NCBI RefSeq assembly: GCF_019739195.1
Contig: NZ_JAHHDS010000003.1
Span: forward strand, 496,001-560,000
Reading direction: 5' to 3'
DNA length: 64,000 nucleotides
DNA from: Microcella sp.
Lineage (GTDB): Bacteria > Actinomycetota > Actinomycetes > Actinomycetales > Microbacteriaceae
Shown here: positions 49,960 to 58,581 of the stretch, one piece after another
Numbering within the stretch: the first letter of the stretch is position 1
How the letters are laid out: every line of letters begins with the position of its first letter
Position numbers and translations under genes: made by a program
The notes under the pieces: generated by a model
What the model was told of the DNA's origin: nothing
Databases searched by the model: none
The model's input: only the letters and a program-made list of their open reading frames with translations

Positions 49960-51423
49960 TCACCACTGAGGCGGATGGATGCGCGCCGTTTCCCGCGACC
50001 GCTCCCACTGAGCGCCGAGCGCCAGCAGCGTGGCTTCGCCGCCGGGCCGGCCGATGAGCTGCACGCCCATGGGCAGCCCCGGCTGCTTTGATCCTTCGGG
50101 CGTGAGCCCGACCGGCAGAGTGAGAGCGGGCAGCCCTGCCACGTTCACGAAGCTCGTGAAGGGGGTGTACTGCACCTGCTGCGTGAAGTTGCGTTCAGCA
50201 TCCGTGGCGTCGTACCAGCCGACGGGCCGAGGTGTCATGGCGACCGCGGGTGTCAGCACGGCGTCGAACCGCGAGAGTTGCGCGATGATGCGGCGCTCGA
50301 AGCCCGCGAGCCAGACGAGCGCCTCGGCGAGCGTCTCGGCCGACAGTGCGCGGCCCTGGCCGACGAGCCAGGCGGTGAGCGGTTCGAGCAGGGCGAGCTC
50401 GTCAGGGGTGCGGGCAGGAATGCGGGATGCTCCCGCCATCCACACCGCCCTGAAGTGCTGCGCGTAGTCGGGTTCGGGGTCGAGCACCACGGGCTCAAGG
50501 CCGTGCCCGAGGGCACCGAACCCCGCGACCGCTTCGTCGAGCGCCCACTGAGCTTCGGGGTCGAGCGCGAGGTCGACCGAGGCTTCCCAGGGCGAGCTCG
50601 TGGTGACGCCGAGCTGAAAACGACCCTCACCGCGCACCGCTGCGCCGAGCAGCGGCCCGCTGTGCGGGTGCGGCGCACCCGAGGCCACGGGAGGGTCGAT
50701 CGGCGCACGCGTGGCGAATGGCCAGGTCACCGCCGTCGTCAGCGCGTCGAGCATGAGGGCGGCGTCGGCGACTGTGCGAGCGAGGGGTCCGGCGACGACG
50801 AGGCCCGCGAGATGCTCAAGCCCGCTGCCCGCCGGCACACGACCGCGCGAGGGCTTGAGCCCGACGAGCCCGCATGCCGCGGCGGGAATACGAATGCTGC
50901 CGCCGCCATCGCTGCCGGGCGCGACTGCCAGAAGGCCCGCCGCGACGGCCGCGGCTGCTCCCCCGCTCGAGCCTCCCGCGCCGCGCGTCAGGTCGTAGGG
51001 GGTTCGCGCGGCCGGTGCCACGAGGCTCTCGGTATACGAGGGCAGGCCGAACTCGGGCGCCGCGGTGGCGCCGAGGCTGATGGCGCCCGCGCTATCGAGG
51101 TGGCGCACGAGATCGTCGTCGTCGGTCGGCACGTGGTCGGCGAAGAGGCGCGAGCCGAAGGTCGTGCGCTGCCCTGCGCGACGCACGAGCTCTTTATCGG
51201 CGATCGGGATGCCCCACAGGGGAGCCGTCATCGCCGCGAGTCTCGGCAGCGCGTCGGCCCGGTCGAGCGCGCGATCACCGTCGACGACGGTCAGGGCCCC
51301 GATGCTCGGGTTGAGGCGCTCGATGCGCCGCAGATAGTGCTCGACGAGTTCTCGAGGTGTGATGCGGCCGCTGTGCAGCCACTCCCCTTGCTCGAGGGCG
51401 GTGAGGTGGTGCAATTCGAACAC
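49960..51423 (-). CDS. Amidase signature family protein
   Basis: A 487-aa amidase with the Ser-cisSer-Lys triad: lysine in GIPIADKELVRRAG, and the Gly/Ser-rich signature GAGGSSGGAAAAVAAGLLA followed by SDGGGSIRIPAAACGLVGLK and PSRGRVPAG. The C-terminal VNVAGLPALTLPVGLTPEG and GLPMGVQLIGRPGGEATLL are conserved. No gatB or gatC genes are adjacent and no signal peptide is seen, so this is a stand-alone cytoplasmic amidase of unknown substrate rather than GatA. It is convergent with lipoprotein A (4-base gap). Confidence 0.92.
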   Translation of the reverse strand: MFELHHLTALEQGEWLHSGRITPRELVEHYLRRIERLNPSIGALTVVDGDRALDRADALPRLAAMTAPLWGIPIADKELVRRAGQRTTFGSRLFADHVPTDDDDLVRHLDSAGAISLGATAAPEFGLPSYTESLVAPAARTPYDLTRGAGGSSGGAAAAVAAGLLAVAPGSDGGGSIRIPAAACGLVGLKPSRGRVPAGSGLEHLAGLVVAGPLARTVADAALMLDALTTAVTWPFATRAPIDPPVASGAPHPHSGPLLGAAVRGEGRFQLGVTTSSPWEASVDLALDPEAQWALDEAVAGFGALGHGLEPVVLDPEPDYAQHFRAVWMAGASRIPARTPDELALLEPLTAWLVGQGRALSAETLAEALVWLAGFERRIIAQLSRFDAVLTPAVAMTPRPVGWYDATDAERNFTQQVQYTPFTSFVNVAGLPALTLPVGLTPEGSKQPGLPMGVQLIGRPGGEATLLALGAQWERSRETARIHPPQW

Positions 51424-51592
51424 CTTTCGAGCCTAGGCGCACCTCGATGCCGGGGCCGCTGCCGAGTCGCGCACGGCACCCGCGTATCGATTGCACAACG
51501 AACGCCCCCGTGCCCGCCTGCGGGGCCCAAAACACGACGATTCCGTGACCTTCGACTGCTAGATTCGCGGCATTCACCACCAGAGGAGCACC

Positions 51593-52207
51593 ATGTTCGC
51601 GCACCGCCTGCTCACCGGCTCTGCCGTCGTCGCGCTCGTCATCGCGCTGTCAGCCTGCGCAGCCGAAGAAGAGCCCATGGCCGAGCCCGAGACGCCTGAG
51701 CCGGTGCCCACCGTCGTCGAGTCAGAAACCCCCGAGCCGACCCCGCTCGCGTTCGTCATGCCCTCCGACTGCACGACGATCCTGCCGCAAGAGCGACTCG
51801 ACTCGTTCGCCGAGCAGAACCTCGAGCTGCTGGGAGGCCCGGGCAGCCTCTACGGCGACGACTACTTCTTCGACCCGACGCCCGAGCAATTCGTCGGCGG
51901 CATCAGCTGCGTCTATGCCGAAGACGGCACCGATCTCTCGAGCCTGCTCGTGAGTGTCGCGCCGATCACTGCCGCCACGCGCGCCGGCGTCGTCAACGAC
52001 CTGGCCAACCAGGGTCTCAACGAAAACACGACCGACGAGGGCGCCGTCACCTACAGCCAGTTCGGCGACGAGGCTGCGGCGCCGGCGATCTACAACATCA
52101 TCCGCGACGACAGCTGGATCTCGGTGATCAGCGCCTTCGGCGGCCAGGTGTTCTACGACGAGGCTGTCATGATCGCCGACGAGGTCGCCGGCGAGGTCTA
52201 CCAGTAG
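51593..52207 (+). CDS. Putative lipoprotein B
   Basis: A 204-aa lipoprotein with lipobox IALSAC (Cys about 22), an acidic Pro/Glu/Thr linker (EPETPEPVPTVVESETPEPT) and a folded domain containing PSDCTTILPQERLD, GGISCVYAEDGTD and IRDDSWISVISAFGG. It appears related to lipoprotein A, on the other side of the amidase. A GCTAGATT -10 element lies about 27-34 bases upstream, and the ribosome binding site is AGAGGAG. The function is unknown; a stress- or cell-wall-related surface protein is possible. Confidence 0.82.
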   Translation: MFAHRLLTGSAVVALVIALSACAAEEEPMAEPETPEPVPTVVESETPEPTPLAFVMPSDCTTILPQERLDSFAEQNLELLGGPGSLYGDDYFFDPTPEQFVGGISCVYAEDGTDLSSLLVSVAPITAATRAGVVNDLANQGLNENTTDEGAVTYSQFGDEAAAPAIYNIIRDDSWISVISAFGGQVFYDEAVMIADEVAGEVYQ

Positions 52208-52219
52208 CAGTAGCGCGGC

Positions 52220-52807
52220 TCAGCGCTGTTTCTTGAGTGACTTCTGCATCATCACGACGCCGAGCCAGCGACCGAACTTGAAGCCGACGCGGCCCATCGT
52301 GCCGGTCTGTCGAAAGCCGAAGCGCTCGTGCAGCGCGATCGAGGCCTCGGCGCCCCTGTCGGCGATGACCGCGATCACCTCTTTGACCCCCGCATCGCGC
52401 GATCGATCGAGCAGCTCGCGCATGAGCTCACGCCCGATGCCCTTGCCCGTCGAGGCCGGACCGAGGTAGATCGAGTTCTCGACCGTGAACCGGTACGCCG
52501 CCTTCTCCTTCCACGGATACACGTAGGCGAACCCCAGAATGACGTCGTTGGGCGAGACGGCGACCAGAAACGGATACCCGAGCTCGCGCACTTTCGCGTA
52601 CTTCGCGCGCAGCCCGCGAAGACTCCAGGGCGACTCGTCGAAGGTGACGGTCGAGTTCGCCACATAGTGGTTGTAGATCTCGCGAATGTGGGGAAGATCG
52701 CGGGCTTCGGCTTCACGCACGCGGAAGGCGAAGGGGGTCTCGGGCTCAGGCCTGCGCTGCAGGTGGCGGGGCGGGCGGCGCCGCTCGAGGTACTCGTCTT
52801 CGAGCAT
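52220..52807 (-). CDS. GNAT N-acetyltransferase (phosphinothricin acetyltransferase-like)
   Basis: A 195-aa GNAT-fold enzyme transferring acetyl from acetyl-CoA. The acetyl-CoA P-loop region is PASTGKGIGRELMRELLDRS, preceded by VENSIYLG and followed by ALHERFGFRQTGTMGRVGFK. The IREIYNHYVANSTVTFDESP N-terminal block is the PAT/bar subfamily signature; those enzymes acetylate phosphinothricin or methionine sulfoximine. About 28 extra charged N-terminal residues (EDEYLERRRPPRHLQRRPEP) precede the domain; a later start is possible but none is obviously better. Confidence 0.88.
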   Translation of the reverse strand: MLEDEYLERRRPPRHLQRRPEPETPFAFRVREAEARDLPHIREIYNHYVANSTVTFDESPWSLRGLRAKYAKVRELGYPFLVAVSPNDVILGFAYVYPWKEKAAYRFTVENSIYLGPASTGKGIGRELMRELLDRSRDAGVKEVIAVIADRGAEASIALHERFGFRQTGTMGRVGFKFGRWLGVVMMQKSLKKQR

Positions 52808-52843
52808 CCCGCCTCCTTCTGCGCCTCGCGATCGACCGCCAGT

Positions 52844-53527
52844 CTATGTCGGCAAGCTCCAGTCGATCGGGGGCGCACCTTGTTCGACGAGCAGGGAGTT
52901 GGCGCGGCTGAAAGGGCGCGAGCCGAAGAACCCGGTGCGGGCCGACAGCGGGCTCGGATGCGCACTCGCAATGACCGGAACACCCTGCAGCAGCGGGGCC
53001 GCCGACTGCGCGTCTCGGCCCCAGAGCAGCGCCACGAGCGGCCCGCCGCGCGCGGCCAGCGCCTCGACCGCGCGCGTCGTCACCTCTTCCCACCCCCGGC
53101 CGCGATGCGAGCCGGCGACGCCGGCCTGCACGGTCAGCACGCGGTTGAGCAGCAGCACCCCTTGAGCGGTCCACGCGCTGAGGTCGCCGTGAGCGGGAGT
53201 CTCGATGGCGAGATCATCGCGAAGCTCGCGGTAGATGTTCGCGAGACTGCGCGGAATCGGACGCACCGTGCGCTCGACGGCGAAACTCAGGCCGATCGCG
53301 TGCCCGGGAGTCGGGTAGGGGTCTTGCCCGAGCACGAGCACGCGCACGTCGGCGAGCGGAGTGGTGAACGCTCGCAGCACGTTCGGGCCCGACGGCAGAT
53401 AAGGACGCCCTGCGGCGACCTCGGCACGTAGCCAGTCGCCGAGCTGCTCGATGCGCGGCTGCACGGGCGCGAGGGCCTCGGCCCAGTCGGGCGCGACGAG
53501 GTCGGCGAGCGGACGACGGGCGGTCAT
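52844..53527 (-). CDS. ung: Uracil-DNA glycosylase (family 1)
   Basis: A 227-aa base-excision enzyme removing uracil from DNA. The catalytic water-activating motif is [18 protein letters not shown], the Leu-loop motif [20 protein letters not shown], and the [20 protein letters not shown] block is conserved. It is monocistronic between a GNAT gene on the same strand (36-base gap) and a divergent MFS transporter. No regulatory element is obvious. Confidence 0.97.
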   Translation of the reverse strand: MTARRPLADLVAPDWAEALAPVQPRIEQLGDWLRAEVAAGRPYLPSGPNVLRAFTTPLADVRVLVLGQDPYPTPGHAIGLSFAVERTVRPIPRSLANIYRELRDDLAIETPAHGDLSAWTAQGVLLLNRVLTVQAGVAGSHRGRGWEEVTTRAVEALAARGGPLVALLWGRDAQSAAPLLQGVPVIASAHPSPLSARTGFFGSRPFSRANSLLVEQGAPPIDWSLPT

Positions 53528-53566
53528 GCCAGCACGCTACCGGCCACCGACAGGCCCCCGGCGCGC

Positions 53567-53572
53567 TAGCAT
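53567..53572 (+). promoter_or_regulatory. -10 box of a probable leaderless transcript
   Basis: TAGCAT (within GCTAGCAT) lies 6 bases before ATG 53579, without a ribosome binding site. Confidence 0.45.
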
Positions 53573-53578
53573 CGCGGA

Positions 53579-55063
53579 ATGACTGAGCCCACGGCGGCCT
53601 CTCGGCTGCGCGGCGCCTCCGGCGCCATCACCGTCTCACTGGTCGGCTACCTGTTCTTCGTCGAGTTCGTCAGCGGTGTGCTGCAGGGCTACTACGTGCC
53701 GCTCATCAGCGACCTCGTCGAGTACCTCGGCATTCGCGACGCCGACTTCAACTGGTTCGAGGCAGCGCAGCTGCTGCTGAGCGCGCTCGTCGTGCCCGTG
53801 CTGGCCAAGCTCGGCGACATGGTCGGCCACAAGAAGATTCTGCTGATCTCGACCGTGCTCACCGCGGGCGCCAGTTGGTGGCTCGTCTTCGCCGACTCGT
53901 TCTGGGTCTTCTTGGCGGCGTGGGCGCTGCAGGGCTTCTACGTGGTGTGGCTGCCGCTCGAAGTCGCGCTCATCTTCGATCGCGGCCGCCACACCGGCGT
54001 CGGCGCCTCGCAGACGCGCAAAGCCGCCGGCCTGCTCGTCGTCGGGCTCGAAGCGGGGGCCATCGCCGGCGCCCTCGGCGGCGCGCGCATCTTCTCGGCG
54101 TTCAACGGCGACATCGCGCTCACCCTGACGATTCCGGCCATCGCCGTGACCGTCGCGTTCTTCGTGATTCTCTTCGGCGTGCCCGAGTCGCAGCCCGTCA
54201 CCGGCCGACGGCTCGACACGATCGGCTTCGTGTTGTTGACGCTCGCCCTGCTGACGATCACGTCGGGGCTCACCTTCTTGCGCATCAACGGGCCCGAGAC
54301 GTGGTGGGTGTACGCGCTCATGCTGCTCGGCATCGCGCTGCTCTACCCCTTCGGAAAATGGGTGCTCAAGCATCCCGACCCCGCGATCGACCTGCGCGTG
54401 CTGCGGCAGCCGAACATGTGGCCGGTGCAGTTGACGGCGGGGCTCGTCGGCATCAGCATCCTGGGCGCTCAGGCACCCTTGAGCACGTTCGCCGGAACCG
54501 ACCCCGTCAACGGCTTCGGGCTCGGCCTCGACGCAGCGGAGCGCTCGTACATTATCGGCGCCTACCTCGTGGCGATGATCATCGGGGCGCTGCTGTTCCC
54601 GCTCATCTCGCGCAAGACCACCCCACGCCTCACCCTCATCGGGGCGACGCTCATCGTGGCCGTCGGCTATCTCGCTTTCCTCGTCAACAACACGACGGCC
54701 GTCGGCGTCACGCTCAATATGGTCGTCGCCGGCATCGGCTCGGGCGCACTCGTCGCGGCGCTACCGGCAGCAGCCGCCGCAGCCGCTCCCCTCGGACAGA
54801 CGGGAATCGCCACCGGGCTCACGAACACCACCAAGACCATCGGCGGCGCCTTCGCGAGCGCGATCTTCGCCGTGGTGCTCGTGCTCGCCGCTGGGCAGGC
54901 GGTGACCGAGACGGCCTCGAGCCTGCTCGGTTACCTCGTCGTGTTCGCGATCTGCGGCGGTGCGGCGCTCGTCGCCGCGGTCGCGCTCGTGTTTGTGCCG
55001 AAGCTCGCCTTCAGCGACGCCCCGGCCGAGGAGGGCCTGCAGTCGAGCCCGACGCTGCTCTAG
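53579..55063 (+). CDS. MFS transporter (about 14 helices)
   Basis: A 494-aa major facilitator transporter of the drug/proton antiporter type. The motif A-like loop is PVLAKLGDMVGHKKILLIST after the second helix; many hydrophobic segments follow (for example TIPAIAVTVAFFVILFGVPE, LVGISILGAQAPLSTF, YLVAMIIGALLFPLI), giving about 14 helices. The cargo is unknown. The gene starts leaderless and its last 4 bases overlap the convergent SDR gene. Confidence 0.88.
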   Translation: MTEPTAASRLRGASGAITVSLVGYLFFVEFVSGVLQGYYVPLISDLVEYLGIRDADFNWFEAAQLLLSALVVPVLAKLGDMVGHKKILLISTVLTAGASWWLVFADSFWVFLAAWALQGFYVVWLPLEVALIFDRGRHTGVGASQTRKAAGLLVVGLEAGAIAGALGGARIFSAFNGDIALTLTIPAIAVTVAFFVILFGVPESQPVTGRRLDTIGFVLLTLALLTITSGLTFLRINGPETWWVYALMLLGIALLYPFGKWVLKHPDPAIDLRVLRQPNMWPVQLTAGLVGISILGAQAPLSTFAGTDPVNGFGLGLDAAERSYIIGAYLVAMIIGALLFPLISRKTTPRLTLIGATLIVAVGYLAFLVNNTTAVGVTLNMVVAGIGSGALVAALPAAAAAAAPLGQTGIATGLTNTTKTIGGAFASAIFAVVLVLAAGQAVTETASSLLGYLVVFAICGGAALVAAVALVFVPKLAFSDAPAEEGLQSSPTLL

Positions 55064-55854
55064 TCGCGCAGCTCGAGCGGGCCGCGCACGATTTTGTGCT
55101 GCGCGGCCTGCGCGACCGGGCGCACGGTGATCTCGTCGAGGTTCACGTGGCCGGGCGCCTCGAGGGCGTGCACGATGAGCGCAGCCATGTCGTCGGCCGT
55201 CAGCGGGTGCTCGACCCCCGCGTAGAGCGCGTCGACCTTCTCGCGGTCGCCGCCGAAGCGGTTGAGCGCGAATTCGTCGGTCTTGACCATGCCCGGCGCG
55301 AGCTGCATGACACGAAGCGGTTCGCCCGCGAGCTCGAGGCGCAAGGCGCCCATCATGCCGCGCAAGGCGAACTTGGCGGCGTTGTAGCCTCCCCCGCTCT
55401 CGTATGCCACCTGACCGGCAGTCGACGTCACGGCGAGAATGTCGCCGACGCCGCGCTCTCGGGCACCGTCGCGCAGAGCGGGCAGCAGCGCGCCGATGAC
55501 CCGCTGCGCGCTCAGCACGTTGATGTCGAACATGCGCATCCAGTCGCGGGCGTCGGCGGTCTCGACTGAGTCGGTGCCGATCGCTCCGCCGGCGACGGTC
55601 ACGATGGCGTGAATCGGGCCGGTCGCGGCGATGCGGTCGCGCAGGGCATCCACCGCCGACTGGTCGGTGAGATCGGCGACGACGGTCTCGCACCCACACT
55701 CCGCGGCGAGCGCCGCCAGCCGATCGGCGCGGCGGGCGACGGCGACAATCTGCCATCCGCGCGCGCAGAGGAGACGCACGGTGGCGGCGCCGATGCCTGA
55801 ACTGGCCCCGGTCACGACCGCGCGCAGGGTGAGAGAAGGAGCAGAAGAGATCAT
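55060..55854 (-). CDS. Short-chain dehydrogenase/reductase
   Basis: A 264-aa NAD(P)-dependent SDR. The cofactor motif is VVTGASSGIGAATVRLL, the catalytic Ser is in ILAVTSTAGQVAYESGGG, and YxxxK is in GGGYNAAKFALRG. The usual NNAG structural motif reads TVAGG here, a minor departure. VARRADRLAALA suggests NADP preference because of the arginines after strand 2. The substrate is unknown; the sequence resembles broad-specificity 3-hydroxy acid dehydrogenases. Confidence 0.92.
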   Translation of the reverse strand: MISSAPSLTLRAVVTGASSGIGAATVRLLCARGWQIVAVARRADRLAALAAECGCETVVADLTDQSAVDALRDRIAATGPIHAIVTVAGGAIGTDSVETADARDWMRMFDINVLSAQRVIGALLPALRDGARERGVGDILAVTSTAGQVAYESGGGYNAAKFALRGMMGALRLELAGEPLRVMQLAPGMVKTDEFALNRFGGDREKVDALYAGVEHPLTADDMAALIVHALEAPGHVNLDEITVRPVAQAAQHKIVRGPLELRD

Positions 55855-55885
55855 GCCTTCACGGTACTCGCCCGATCGAATCCGC

Positions 55886-55891
55886 TAACCT
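55886..55891 (+). promoter_or_regulatory. -10 box of a probable leaderless transcript
   Basis: TAACCT (within GCTAACCT) lies 8 bases before ATG 55900, without a ribosome binding site. Confidence 0.45.
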
Positions 55892-55899
55892 CTCTGCTC

Positions 55900-57027
55900 A
55901 TGGACGCACCGGGGGGAGCGACCGCGCCGTCGCGCGCGCGGGTACCTTTCTGGGATACCGCACGATTCGTGGCCATCTCGCTCGTGGTGATCGGGCACGC
56001 GATCCAGCGGCTGACCGCCGACAGCGATGCCGCTCTCGTGGCCTACCTCTTCATCTACGCGTTCCACATGCCGCTGTTCGCGCTCATCAGCGGCTACTTC
56101 TCGCGCTCGGCACCACCGAATGAGCGACGGATGCGGCGCGTGATCACCGACATCGTGCTGCCCTACATCGTCTTCGAGTCAATCTGGAGTGCGGTGCAGT
56201 TTCTTGTCGAGGGGCGCACGTCGATCAACCCCACGACGCCCTCATGGACGCTGTGGTTCTTGCTCGCTCTCGCCATCTTCCGCGTGCTGCTGCCGTACCT
56301 CGCCCTCGTGCGCTGGCCGCTGCTGTGGTCAATCGTCGCCTCGGTCTCGGTCGGCTACTTCACGAACGTCGACTCGACGTTCTCGCTCTCGCGAGCGATC
56401 GGTATCTTGCCTTTCTTCGTGCTCGGCTGGAAGCTTCACGAGTGGGGTGTGCTCGATCGGTGGAGCGGCTTTGCGCGGCCGGGAGCACTCCTCCGAACAG
56501 GTGCCGCCACGGTACTGCTCGGCTGGCTCGCTCTCATCGTGGTGAACATCGACTCGTGGCGGGCGGCCGATCTACGGTTCTGGTTCTTCTACGACGACGC
56601 GTATGGCCGACTGGGAGCCGACGAATGGTGGGCCGGCGGAGTGCGACTCGCTCTCATCGCCCTCGCCGTGTTGCTGAGCTTCTGCGTGCTCGTGCTGGTT
56701 CCGCGCCGCGACACTCCCGTCACGGCGCTCGGTCAGGGCACGATGTACGTCTATCTGCTGCACTCGTTCGTGCTGTACCCCCTGCGCGAGTCGGGCGTGC
56801 TGGAGCCCACTCCGAGAACCGAGTGGGTGTGGCTGCTCGGGCTCGTTGTCATCTCGATCTGCATCGCCGCCTTCCTCGCGAGCGCGCCCGTGCGCCGTGC
56901 CTTCCGCCCGCTCGTCGAGCCTCGGCCGCGCTGGCTCTTCCGTGCCGACGTGGATGCCCGCACCGGGCCGCTCGACCTGCGACCGTCACGCACCGACCCG
57001 ACGGGGTCGCGCCGCTCGGGCCGTTGA
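55900..57027 (+). CDS. Acyltransferase 3 family membrane protein
   Basis: A 375-aa integral membrane acyltransferase with about ten helices, probably O-acetylating a surface or wall glycan. The family start is FWDTARFVAISLVVIGHAIQ (catalytic His in the first helix), followed by YAFHMPLFALISGYFSRS; near the end TMYVYLLHSFVLYPLRE is also typical. The cytoplasmic C-terminal tail (about 40 residues) is Arg/Pro-rich. It is divergent from the SDR gene and upstream of metY, but functionally unrelated to it. Confidence 0.9.
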   Translation: MDAPGGATAPSRARVPFWDTARFVAISLVVIGHAIQRLTADSDAALVAYLFIYAFHMPLFALISGYFSRSAPPNERRMRRVITDIVLPYIVFESIWSAVQFLVEGRTSINPTTPSWTLWFLLALAIFRVLLPYLALVRWPLLWSIVASVSVGYFTNVDSTFSLSRAIGILPFFVLGWKLHEWGVLDRWSGFARPGALLRTGAATVLLGWLALIVVNIDSWRAADLRFWFFYDDAYGRLGADEWWAGGVRLALIALAVLLSFCVLVLVPRRDTPVTALGQGTMYVYLLHSFVLYPLRESGVLEPTPRTEWVWLLGLVVISICIAAFLASAPVRRAFRPLVEPRPRWLFRADVDARTGPLDLRPSRTDPTGSRRSGR

Positions 57028-57142
57028 GCGGGCATCCTCTATCGACGATCTGTCCGCGTTACGGCGCGTGACGCACGGCGTTGACCCGCCGACGGGGGCG
57101 ACGTACCGTCGAGGCGACCCACCCGCGACGCAAGGAGCCCTC

Positions 57143-58459
57143 ATGGCCGACCCCTACAAGTTCGAGACGCTGCAGATTCACGCCGGAGCGCAGCCCGACC
57201 CGGTGACCAACGCGCGGGCGACGCCGATCTACCGCACGACCGCCTACGTCTTCAACGATGCCGAGCACGCCAAGAACCTGTTCGCGCTTGCTGAGTTCGG
57301 CAACATCTACACCCGTATTCAGAACCCGACGCAAGACGTCGCCGAGCAGCGCATCGCTGCGCTCGAGGGCGGCACGGCGGCGCTGCTGCTCGCCTCGGGC
57401 CAGTCGGCGACGACCTACGCGGTGCTCAACATCGCTCAGGCGGGTGACCACATCGTCTCGTCGTCGTCTATCTACGGCGGCACCTACAACCTCTTCACCT
57501 ACACGCTCGCGAAGCTCGGCATCGAGGTCACGTTCGTCGAAGACCAAGACAATGCCGACGAGTGGAAGGCTGCGATCCGCCCGAACACGAAGTTGCTGTT
57601 CGCCGAGACTGTGGGCAACCCCAAGATCAACATTCTCGACATCGAGAAGGTCGCCGGGGTCGCGCACGGCGCCGGCCTGCCGCTCATCGTCGACAACACG
57701 ATCGCCACGCCGTACCTCATCCGCCCGCTCGAGCACGGCGCCGACATCGTCGTGCACTCGGCCACCAAGTTTCTCGGCGGTCACGGCACGGTCATGGGCG
57801 GCTTCATCGTCGATGGCGGAAAGTTCGAGTGGTCGAAGAACGTCGAGAAGTTCCCCGGCCTCACCGAACCCGACCCCTCGTACCACGGGGCGAGCTACAC
57901 GGGCGTGCTCGGCGACGGCATCGCCTACATCATCAAGGCGCGTGTGCAGCTGCTGCGCGACATCGGCGCGGCGGTCTCGCCCGACAATGCGTGGCAGCTC
58001 ATTCAGGGCATCGAGACTCTGAGCCTGCGCATCGAGCGCCACGTGCAGAACGCGCAGACGGTCGCGCAGTGGCTCGAGGCGCACCCCGACGTCGCCTCGG
58101 TCAGCTACAGCGGCCTTCCGTCGAGCCCGTGGCACGCACACGCGCAGAAGTACGCGCCGCGCGGCGTCGGTGCGGTTCTGTCGTTCGAGCTCAAGGGCGG
58201 CGTCGACGCCGGTCGCACGCTCGTCGACTCCGTGAAGCTGTTCAGCCACGTCGCCAACATCGGCGATGTGCGCAGCCTCATCATCCACCCCGCCTCGACG
58301 ACGCACTCGCAACTCACTCCTGAGCAGCAGCTCACCACGGGCGTCACCCCGGGCCTCGTGCGCCTCTCGGTCGGGCTCGAGAACGTCGACGACATCATCG
58401 CCGACCTCGAGACCGGCTTCGCGGCAGCGCGGGCCGTCACGGCGGCGAACGCCGCCTAG
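57143..58459 (+). CDS. metY: O-acetylhomoserine sulfhydrylase
   Basis: A 438-aa PLP enzyme of the Cys/Met metabolism family joining O-acetylhomoserine and sulfide to homocysteine. The PLP lysine is Lys209 in VHSATKFLGGHGTVMGG; the N-terminus KFETLQIHAGAQPDPVTNAR and RIQNPTQDVAEQRIAALEGG are typical of MetY. ATG 57143 follows AAGGAG. metX, which makes its substrate, is 122 bases downstream with a strong hairpin between. The 115-base upstream region shows no SAM-riboswitch core that I can recognise. Confidence 0.96.
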   Translation: MADPYKFETLQIHAGAQPDPVTNARATPIYRTTAYVFNDAEHAKNLFALAEFGNIYTRIQNPTQDVAEQRIAALEGGTAALLLASGQSATTYAVLNIAQAGDHIVSSSSIYGGTYNLFTYTLAKLGIEVTFVEDQDNADEWKAAIRPNTKLLFAETVGNPKINILDIEKVAGVAHGAGLPLIVDNTIATPYLIRPLEHGADIVVHSATKFLGGHGTVMGGFIVDGGKFEWSKNVEKFPGLTEPDPSYHGASYTGVLGDGIAYIIKARVQLLRDIGAAVSPDNAWQLIQGIETLSLRIERHVQNAQTVAQWLEAHPDVASVSYSGLPSSPWHAHAQKYAPRGVGAVLSFELKGGVDAGRTLVDSVKLFSHVANIGDVRSLIIHPASTTHSQLTPEQQLTTGVTPGLVRLSVGLENVDDIIADLETGFAAARAVTAANAA

Positions 58460-58519
58460 CCCTGCAAGACCCCGCCGCGCGACCGAGCGCTCGGCGGTTC
58501 CACCCCATTCACCACAGCA

Positions 58520-58556
58520 CGCGCGACCCCCGTCGTCACACGGCGGGGGTCGCGCG
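58520..58556 (+). terminator. Strong hairpin between metY and metX
   Basis: CGCGCGACCCCCG (58520-58532) pairs perfectly with CGGGGGTCGCGCG (58544-58556) over 13 bp around an 11-base loop. It is probably an intrinsic terminator or attenuator after metY; there is no U-tract. It ends 25 bases before metX. Confidence 0.65.
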
Positions 58557-58581
58557 CATCCTGCGACAGAATGGCCTGAGC

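Noticed and set aside
57028-57142. SAM riboswitch before metY
   Set aside because: The region is GC-rich with small hairpins, but I find no recognisable SAM-I, SAM-II or SAM-IV core.
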